Assembly: GCA_027073795.1 (NCBI GenBank)
Contig: JALTEW010000060.1
Location: forward strand, 1 to 11,823
DNA from: a bacterium
GTDB lineage: Bacteria; Desulfobacterota; S145-22
Length of the DNA: 11,823 bases
Direction of reading: 5' to 3'
This document shows, piece by piece, positions 6,775-11,823 of the stretch. Position 1 is the stretch's first letter. Each line of letters opens with the position of its first letter. The translations under genes and the position numbers were made by a program. The notes under the pieces were generated by a model. It worked only from the letters and a program-made list of their open reading frames with translations. It did not search any database and was not told where the DNA came from.

Positions 6775-8709
6775 TTACGTTATTGACAGAATTGCCTTAT
6801 AGGCATCATGTACAGCATAGTAAATTGTTCTTGGCTCTTTAGCATCTCCAACCACAAGCAGGCGATTTGCCTTTCCCTTGAGACGCCTGCGCAGGATCGC
6901 TTGCGCATGATTCCCCATGGCTAAAACAATCCTCGTCGGCCTGACCAGAAACTTCTTGCCTTCCTCATCCGCCAGTATTGCCCCCTCGTCCGAAACCTCT
7001 CGCAAGGATATCTTTAGAAAAACCTGGACTTTTTCCCTGGACATACGTTTCAGAAGATCCATTCTGGATATCTCTTCAAGGTCCCCTGCCAGACGATCTT
7101 CCTTTTCAATTAGAATCACCCGGTTTCCAATGGATTTCAGAAAAAGGGACAGTTCACATCCCGTTACGCCGCCTCCAACCACCAGAACGTCTTCATTTCC
7201 TTTTGGGCAGCTTCCGTTCAGGCACTCTACCGGCGTAATAATCCGTTTGTCATGAATTCCCGGCAGAATCGGGAGGGATGGCACAGATCCTGTGGCAATA
7301 ACCACCACATCGAGAGGTGTCGCGAGATTGTGGGGGTCAAATTCCTCACCCAGCCTCAGATCGATGTTCGATTTGTTTAACTGGACCTTAAAATAGTTTA
7401 ACAGGTCATTGATTCGGTGTTTGGTTGGCATGGCAGCAAAAAGCCGTAACTGCCCCCCGATAAACGGTTGGCGTTCATAGAGAACCACCTTGTGCCCCAT
7501 TTTATCCGCCTGAAGTGCAGCGGTAATCCCGGCCGGTCCCGCGCCAACCACCGTGACATGGCGTGGCACAAAGGATTTTTTCTTCTTCCCTAACCGGTTC
7601 TCTCGGCCTACTTCCGGGTTGATGGAGCAGCCCACGTAATCTGTCAAACGATTCCCCAGGCACCCCTCATTACAGGAAATACAGTAGCGAATTTCATCCA
7701 CGCGTCCTTCCCGGGTTTTCAACGGCCATTCCGGGTCCGCAATCAGCGCCCTTCCCATGGCGACAAAATCAGCGTCCCCCCGTGACAGGATTTCTTCAAC
7801 AGTTTTCGGATACCTGATGTTTCCCACTGTTATAACCGGGATGGAGACCATCTCTTTAATGCCCCTGGCAAGATAAACACGCCATCCCTCCTTGTAACTC
7901 ATGGGTTCCAGAATCGTAACCAGACTCTCGTAAATCCCCGCGGAAACATCCAGGGCATCCACACCGGCCTTCTCCATGTAGGTTGCGATTTTTTTGCCTT
8001 CCTCAAGGGTAATCCCACCCTTTACGAACTCATCGGCACTGAACCTGAACAGAATGGGGTATTCCTCTCCCAGGGCATCTCGAATCTTCTCGATAATGCG
8101 GAGCGGGAACTGCATCCTTCCCTCAAAACTTCCCCCGTAGGCATCTTTTCGGTGGTTTGTGTAGGGGGACATAAATTGTCCGATGAGGTACCCGTGGGCA
8201 CCATGCAGTTCGATACCATCAAACCCGGCGGCCTCTGCCCGGACAGCAGCGTTCACGAATCTGTCCTCGATTTCCTCGATTTCCCCTGCCGTAAGGGCCC
8301 GGGGCCTTTCCTTGAGACTTTTACAGGGAATGGGGGAAGGTGCAACGGGTTGTAACCCGCCCGTAATTTCACGCGTCGTTTGCCGCCCGGCATGATGGAG
8401 CTGGAGAATCGCCGGAATATGGTGTTTGTGAATGGCAAAGGCCAGCCGTTTGAGGCCGGGGATAAAGCGGTCATCAGACACGCACAACTGTCGTATGGTA
8501 TTCTTGCCCCGTGGACCCTCAACTTGGCTGTTTTCCACGATAATCATCCCAACGCCGCCTTTGGCGCGCATCTCATAGTAGGCAAGCATCTTTTCAGAAA
8601 CCTTGCCTTCATAATCTGCGAAATTCGTATCTACAGGTGCCATAACGAGACGGTTCGGCACGGTCAAACCGCCTATTTTTCCTTCGGTAAAAATTGCTGG
8701 ATAGTCCAT
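6775..8709 (-). CDS. Old Yellow Enzyme-type NADH:flavin oxidoreductase with Fe-S and FAD modules (2,4-dienoyl-CoA reductase/2-enoate reductase-like)
   Basis: The 644-residue multidomain flavoenzyme has the layout of 2,4-dienoyl-CoA reductase, 2-enoate reductase and trimethylamine dehydrogenase. Residues 1-330 form an FMN-binding TIM barrel, with QLHHAGRQ (103-110), the catalytic-region motif HGAHGYLIGQF (169-179) in which Tyr174 is the likely proton donor, and the phosphate-binding GRALIADP (319-326). Cys343/346/350/361 are the expected single [4Fe-4S] ligands. Residues 380-644 bind FAD and NAD(P)H, with GAGPAG (389-394), a second nucleotide fold VVGGGVTGCE (510-519), and GDA (621-623). It is full-length and uninterrupted. 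The family reduces activated C=C bonds of enoates or enoyl-CoAs, or shuttles electrons. The substrate cannot be read from sequence; an unsaturated dicarboxylate of nicotinate breakdown is one candidate. It starts 11 bases after livF with AGGGG upstream, and ends 12 bases before the Fe-S subunit gene, so it belongs to the operon. Confidence 0.85.
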   Translation of the reverse strand: MDYPAIFTEGKIGGLTVPNRLVMAPVDTNFADYEGKVSEKMLAYYEMRAKGGVGMIIVENSQVEGPRGKNTIRQLCVSDDRFIPGLKRLAFAIHKHHIPAILQLHHAGRQTTREITGGLQPVAPSPIPCKSLKERPRALTAGEIEEIEDRFVNAAVRAEAAGFDGIELHGAHGYLIGQFMSPYTNHRKDAYGGSFEGRMQFPLRIIEKIRDALGEEYPILFRFSADEFVKGGITLEEGKKIATYMEKAGVDALDVSAGIYESLVTILEPMSYKEGWRVYLARGIKEMVSIPVITVGNIRYPKTVEEILSRGDADFVAMGRALIADPEWPLKTREGRVDEIRYCISCNEGCLGNRLTDYVGCSINPEVGRENRLGKKKKSFVPRHVTVVGAGPAGITAALQADKMGHKVVLYERQPFIGGQLRLFAAMPTKHRINDLLNYFKVQLNKSNIDLRLGEEFDPHNLATPLDVVVIATGSVPSLPILPGIHDKRIITPVECLNGSCPKGNEDVLVVGGGVTGCELSLFLKSIGNRVILIEKEDRLAGDLEEISRMDLLKRMSREKVQVFLKISLREVSDEGAILADEEGKKFLVRPTRIVLAMGNHAQAILRRRLKGKANRLLVVGDAKEPRTIYYAVHDAYKAILSIT

Positions 8710-8720
8710 GTTATTTCCCC

Positions 8721-9443
8721 TTACATGGCTAAGTAGGCTTTCTTTATGTAGTCTTCATCCAAAAGGTTCTTGCTCTCTCCCTCCATAACCACCCGGCCGT
8801 TTTCAAGAACATAGGCACGATGACTGATCTCCAGAGAGAAAAAGACGTTCTGTTCCACGAGAAGAATAGTGGTTCCCTGGCGATTAATTTCCTTGATCGC
8901 TTCAAACGTCTGGGATACAAGTAGCGGATGCAGCCCCAGAGACGGTTCGTCCATCAGAAGAAGCTTGGGGCCGGACATGAGGGCCCTTCCAACGGCTACA
9001 GCCTGCCGTTCCCCTCCGCTCATGGTTTTCGCTTTCTGATTGATACGCGTCTTCAGGTGAGGGAACAGAGTAAAAACCGTCTGAAGGTTTTTCTGACGGC
9101 CTGGCCTGGCCTGGGAGATATAGGAGCCCATCAAAAGGTTGTCCATGACACTCATATCAGGAAAGACACGGGCTCCTTCAGGAACAAGTGCGATGCCCTG
9201 TTTCACCATTTCTTCAGGCGCAAGCCGGGATATATCCTTACCCTCCAGCAAAACAGTTCTTTCCGCACCTTCCTGACCCTTCATGCGGTTTGTTAGCCCG
9301 AGAATCGTCTTGAGCAGGGTGCTTTTGCCTGCCCCGTTGGGCCCTACAACCGTGACGATTTCCCCTTTCTGAACTTCAAGGGAAACGTCCCAGAGAATTT
9401 GAACGGGGCCATACCCCGCGTTGAGGTTTTGAATTTTAAGCAT
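8721..9443 (-). CDS. livF: Branched-chain amino acid-type ABC transporter, ATP-binding protein LivF
   Basis: One of two ATPases that power a HAAT-family importer at the inner face of the membrane. The 240 residues are standard length. Walker A is GPNGAGKST (34-42), the ABC signature MSGGERQ (141-147), Walker B LLLMDEP (161-167), and the switch region is LVEQN (195-199), where Gln replaces the usual His; that replacement is a hallmark of LivF. The ATG lies inside the last codons of livG (8-base overlap), so it is coupled. Together with livG, livM and livH it gives two ATPases and two permeases. Because the next genes break down nicotinate, the substrate may be nicotinate or another small carboxylate rather than leucine; that is inference. 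Confidence 0.92.
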   Translation of the reverse strand: MLKIQNLNAGYGPVQILWDVSLEVQKGEIVTVVGPNGAGKSTLLKTILGLTNRMKGQEGAERTVLLEGKDISRLAPEEMVKQGIALVPEGARVFPDMSVMDNLLMGSYISQARPGRQKNLQTVFTLFPHLKTRINQKAKTMSGGERQAVAVGRALMSGPKLLLMDEPSLGLHPLLVSQTFEAIKEINRQGTTILLVEQNVFFSLEISHRAYVLENGRVVMEGESKNLLDEDYIKKAYLAM

Positions 9444-10173
9444 ATTTTTCCCCGAGGTACGCCTCTATCACCTTGGGATTTTCCGCTATCTCCTTCGGCG
9501 TTCCCTCCGCAATCTTTTCACCATAATCGAACACAATCATCCGGTCCGAGATCCCCATGGCGGCCCGCATGATATGCTCCACGACCATCAGAGTTACCCC
9601 CTGTTCCCGGATGGATCGTAAAAGATCCAATGCCTCCTCAATCTCGTTGGGTGTCAGCCCGGCCATATTCTCATCCAGCAGGATCACTTTGGCAGAGGTG
9701 GCCAGTGCCCTGGCCAGCTCCAGCCTGCGCCTGTCTGGGATACTGATATTCCCTGAAGAGACGTCCATCACCTTATCAAGGCGAACAAACTCCAGAACCT
9801 CACGCGTTTTGTCCCATGCCTCTCGTTGAGACATTCCCCCCCCGTACATGGCACCTACCAGGACATTTTCGGCTACCGTCATACGTGTAAAGGGCTGGAC
9901 AATCTGAGAGGTTTTGGCAATTCCCATCTGGCAAATCCTGTGGGGTCTCATTCCTGAAATATCATGCCCTTCGAAGAAGATTTTCCCCTTCGTCGGGCGA
10001 TACACCCCCGTGATGACATTGAAAAGGGTTGTTTTTCCAGAGCCATTGGGACCGATGAGACCCAGAATCTCACCCTCGCGAAGGGAAAAATCCACCCCGC
10101 TCAGAGCGGCCAGGGCCCCGAAATGCTTCGTCACACGCTGCCCTTCAAGGAGCACCCTTTTTTCAGGTTCCAC
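9436..10173 (-). CDS. livG: Branched-chain amino acid-type ABC transporter, ATP-binding protein LivG
   Basis: Second ATPase of the HAAT importer. I place the start at GTG 10173, giving 245 residues, an 11-base overlap with livM and a GGAAGAG site upstream. An ATG at 10227 would add 18 residues unlike the family and overlap livM by 65 bases. Walker A is GPNGSGKTT (41-49). The signature is unusual: SIPDRRRLELARAL replaces the canonical LSGGQ-type motif (about 144-157). Walker B is VILLDENMAGL (163-173), with the catalytic Glu168 kept but Asn in place of the usual Pro. The switch His200 is present (VVEH). I believe signatures of this kind occur in a subgroup of LivG proteins, so it is probably functional rather than decayed. 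The C-terminal EAYLGEKYA is typical of LivG. Confidence 0.9.
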   Translation of the reverse strand: MEPEKRVLLEGQRVTKHFGALAALSGVDFSLREGEILGLIGPNGSGKTTLFNVITGVYRPTKGKIFFEGHDISGMRPHRICQMGIAKTSQIVQPFTRMTVAENVLVGAMYGGGMSQREAWDKTREVLEFVRLDKVMDVSSGNISIPDRRRLELARALATSAKVILLDENMAGLTPNEIEEALDLLRSIREQGVTLMVVEHIMRAAMGISDRMIVFDYGEKIAEGTPKEIAENPKVIEAYLGEKYA

Positions 10174-11131
10174 GGTTTCTTCTCTTCCTTTCCGCCCATG
10201 TTCCCACAATCCCCCTTGGCATGGCAATAATCACCACCACGATAATCACCCCGATAATCACGAGGTAATCATAGGGGAATCTTGCCCAGAGGGGCTCTGA
10301 AATCAGTGTCAAAAAGCTTGCCCCCACGACCGGGCCCAGAAGTGTTCCCATCCCACCGAGGAGACACATGATAACCATCTGAATCGTAATATGGATGCTG
10401 AAAACGTCGTTGGGAGTAATATAGGTTAGCCAGTAGGCCTCCACGCCCCCGATAACACCCGTGAAAAAGGCGCTGAGGGCATAGGCCGAGACCTTGACCT
10501 TCAGGGTATTCACCCCGCTTAGTTCCGCCGCGTTCTCCGCTTCGTGAATGGCCTTGAGGGCGTATCCCATTCTTGAACGCTCGACAAAATAGGAAATAAC
10601 AAAGAGCAGGGTCATAATGACGAGAAATGTATAATAGAAAAACCGGTGAGACGGTCCGATAGGGAGGGTTATCCCGTGGCTTCCTTCAAAGAAGTGCACC
10701 CCCGCGACCCTGTCCCACTCTAGAGCAACCTGTTTCATTGCCTCGGCAAAGGCAAAGGTTGCGATGGCGAAATAGGCTCCCCTCAAACGCAGGGTCGGAA
10801 GCCCAATGGGAACAGCAAAGCAAATGGCAACTATTCCTCCAATCAGGATGCTAAGGAAAAAGGACATTCCACCTCTGGTCATGAGTAATGCCGTGGTATA
10901 GGCACCGATACCGAAATAGACCACGGGCCCGAAGTCGATATACCCAGTGTAACCAGACGTGATGTTCCAGCAGCTTGCCAGGGCAATCCACATGAAAATT
11001 ACGCTCATCAGGCGCAGGGCATACCCGGACATGTGAAAGATTGGGAGGATGGAAAGGATCAGCAGGATCCCGGCAATGGAGAAAACGGCCTTAAGGGGGG
11101 GCATGAGGATATGTCGTTGTCCGTTTATCAT
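10163..11131 (-). CDS. livM: Branched-chain amino acid-type ABC transporter, permease LivM
   Basis: Membrane permease of the HAAT importer, 322 residues. Hydrophobic segments are visible at about 14-31, 40-53, 66-84, 92-114, 118-133, 164-183, 213-233, 247-277 (two close passes) and 288-303. A cytoplasmic coupling loop that meets the ATPase lies near 187-213 (RMGYALKAIHEAENAAELSG). The family's GYxGxxxFG segment appears as GYTGYIDFG (60-68). The C-terminal tail RGIVG...ERKRR is positively charged and therefore cytoplasmic. The ATG overlaps the livH stop by 4 bases (ATGA), with GGGGAAGGGG about 7 bases upstream supporting this start over Met10. Transport specificity cannot be told from the permease alone. 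Confidence 0.9.
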   Translation of the reverse strand: MINGQRHILMPPLKAVFSIAGILLILSILPIFHMSGYALRLMSVIFMWIALASCWNITSGYTGYIDFGPVVYFGIGAYTTALLMTRGGMSFFLSILIGGIVAICFAVPIGLPTLRLRGAYFAIATFAFAEAMKQVALEWDRVAGVHFFEGSHGITLPIGPSHRFFYYTFLVIMTLLFVISYFVERSRMGYALKAIHEAENAAELSGVNTLKVKVSAYALSAFFTGVIGGVEAYWLTYITPNDVFSIHITIQMVIMCLLGGMGTLLGPVVGASFLTLISEPLWARFPYDYLVIIGVIIVVVIIAMPRGIVGTWAERKRRNRGT

Positions 11132-11823
11132 TCCACGATCCCCTTCCCCGTAATGCCCGCCGGCCTGAATATTAGCATGAGAAACAGGACAAAGAATGTC
11201 AGGGTACTTGACATCCCCGCGTTCCAGAAGGTCGCCGTCAGGGATTCAAGAACCCCCAGGATCAATCCGCCCAGCAGGGCACCGGGAATATACCCCATTC
11301 CCCCCAGGACAACCACGCAAAAGGCGGTTACGGTATAGGAAAGCCCCATCTGAGGATAAATGACAAAGTAACTTGAAATAAGGGATCCTGAAACACCGGT
11401 AATCGCGGCCCCCAGCCCGAATGTGATGGCATAGACATGGTTCGCACGAACCCCCATCAGGCGGGACATCTCACGATCCTGCGCCGTAGCCCGGATCGCC
11501 CGGCCGATATCAGTCCTGCTGAGGAAGAGATATAACCCCCCAACCATTAAGATTGCCATCCCAAAGGTGGCAAGTCTGGCATAGGGCAGAACCATCCCGG
11601 CGCATTCCAGGTTGCTGCCGCAATAAGGCGTCGTGATACTTCTATAGTCGGCTGTCCAGAAACGCAGCGCGAGGTTTGAAATAATTAGATGAATCCCGAA
11701 GGTGCAGATATAAGACATAATAGGGGGAGCATCCACAACACGATTGATAATCAACCGTTGAATAACATAACCTATGATAAAAAGGGAAACCGCGGAGAGG
11801 GGAATGCTGACAAAGGGGTCGAT
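11128..11823 (-). CDS. livH: Branched-chain amino acid-type ABC transporter, permease LivH (5' end cut off by window edge)
   Basis: Partner permease of LivM. The frame is open to the last base of the window (first complete codon ATC at 11823), giving 231 residues; roughly 50-60 N-terminal residues are missing compared with family length. The visible part begins IDPFVSIPLSAVSLFIIGY, a membrane segment, followed by further hydrophobic stretches. The ATPase-coupling loop GRAIRATAQDREMSRLMGV, the GAAITGVSGSL segment and the C-terminal LIFRPAGITGKG are characteristic of LivH. A TTG at 11754 should not be taken as the start, since similarity continues upstream of it. It is the first gene of the block in view; a livK-type binding protein and the operon promoter would be expected upstream but are not seen. 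Confidence 0.9.
   Translation of the reverse strand: MDPFVSIPLSAVSLFIIGYVIQRLIINRVVDAPPIMSYICTFGIHLIISNLALRFWTADYRSITTPYCGSNLECAGMVLPYARLATFGMAILMVGGLYLFLSRTDIGRAIRATAQDREMSRLMGVRANHVYAITFGLGAAITGVSGSLISSYFVIYPQMGLSYTVTAFCVVVLGGMGYIPGALLGGLILGVLESLTATFWNAGMSSTLTFFVLFLMLIFRPAGITGKGIVE

Noticed and set aside
10174..10227. Upstream ATG for livG at 10227
   Set aside because: It would overlap livM by 65 bases and add 18 residues not typical of LivG; GTG at 10173 has a better ribosome site and overlap.
11752..11754. TTG as the start of livH
   Set aside because: The same frame is open to the window edge and encodes a typical LivH membrane segment upstream of it, so the gene is truncated by the window rather than starting here.

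Overview
The window is one uninterrupted block of minus-strand genes, so it reads from high to low coordinates. It encodes an anaerobic nicotinate (vitamin B3) degradation operon. The diagnostic genes are 6-hydroxynicotinate reductase (hnr) and enamidase (ena), which I recognise from the nicotinate fermentation cluster of Eubacterium barkeri, plus a three-subunit molybdenum hydroxylase of the xanthine dehydrogenase family that fits nicotinate dehydrogenase. I found no RNA genes, mobile elements, CRISPR arrays or long repeats, and no gene-free stretch above about 105 bases.

Layout in transcription order: (1) 11823-8721, livH (5' end cut by the window edge), livM, livG and livF, a branched-chain-amino-acid-type (HAAT) ABC importer. 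The solute-binding protein is not in the window and probably lies upstream. (2) 8709-6775, a 644-residue Old Yellow Enzyme-type NADH:flavin oxidoreductase with an Fe-S site and a pyridine-nucleotide module, of unknown substrate. (3) 6762-3080, the hydroxylase: [2Fe-2S] subunit, FAD subunit and a full-length molybdopterin subunit. (4) After a 104-base gap with a strong ribosome binding site, 2975-272, ena and hnr. (5) 272-1, the start of a gene that overlaps the hnr stop codon by one base and resembles the UPF0280 (ApbE-superfamily) family.

Suggested pathway: the importer brings in nicotinate or a related acid. The Mo enzyme hydroxylates it to 6-hydroxynicotinate. Hnr reduces this with ferredoxin to 1,4,5,6-tetrahydro-6-oxonicotinate. 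Enamidase opens the ring hydrolytically to 2-formylglutarate and ammonia. The later E. barkeri steps (hydroxymethylglutarate dehydrogenase, methyleneglutarate mutase, methylitaconate isomerase, dimethylmaleate hydratase, dimethylmalate lyase) are absent here and may lie beyond base 1, or may be replaced by another route. The oxidoreductase in group 2 could belong to such a route.

Neighbouring genes overlap or are separated by 16 bases or less, except for the 104-base gap before ena. This implies one transcript, perhaps with an internal start. Ferredoxin-linked, Fe-S-rich enzymes point to an anaerobe with moderate GC. A sulfate-reducing or syntrophic Desulfobacterota, or a Clostridia-related lineage, would fit, but the sequence does not settle the taxon. 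The most interesting point is the UPF0280-like gene coupled to hnr: E. barkeri Hnr carries a covalent flavin, and ApbE-type proteins attach flavins.
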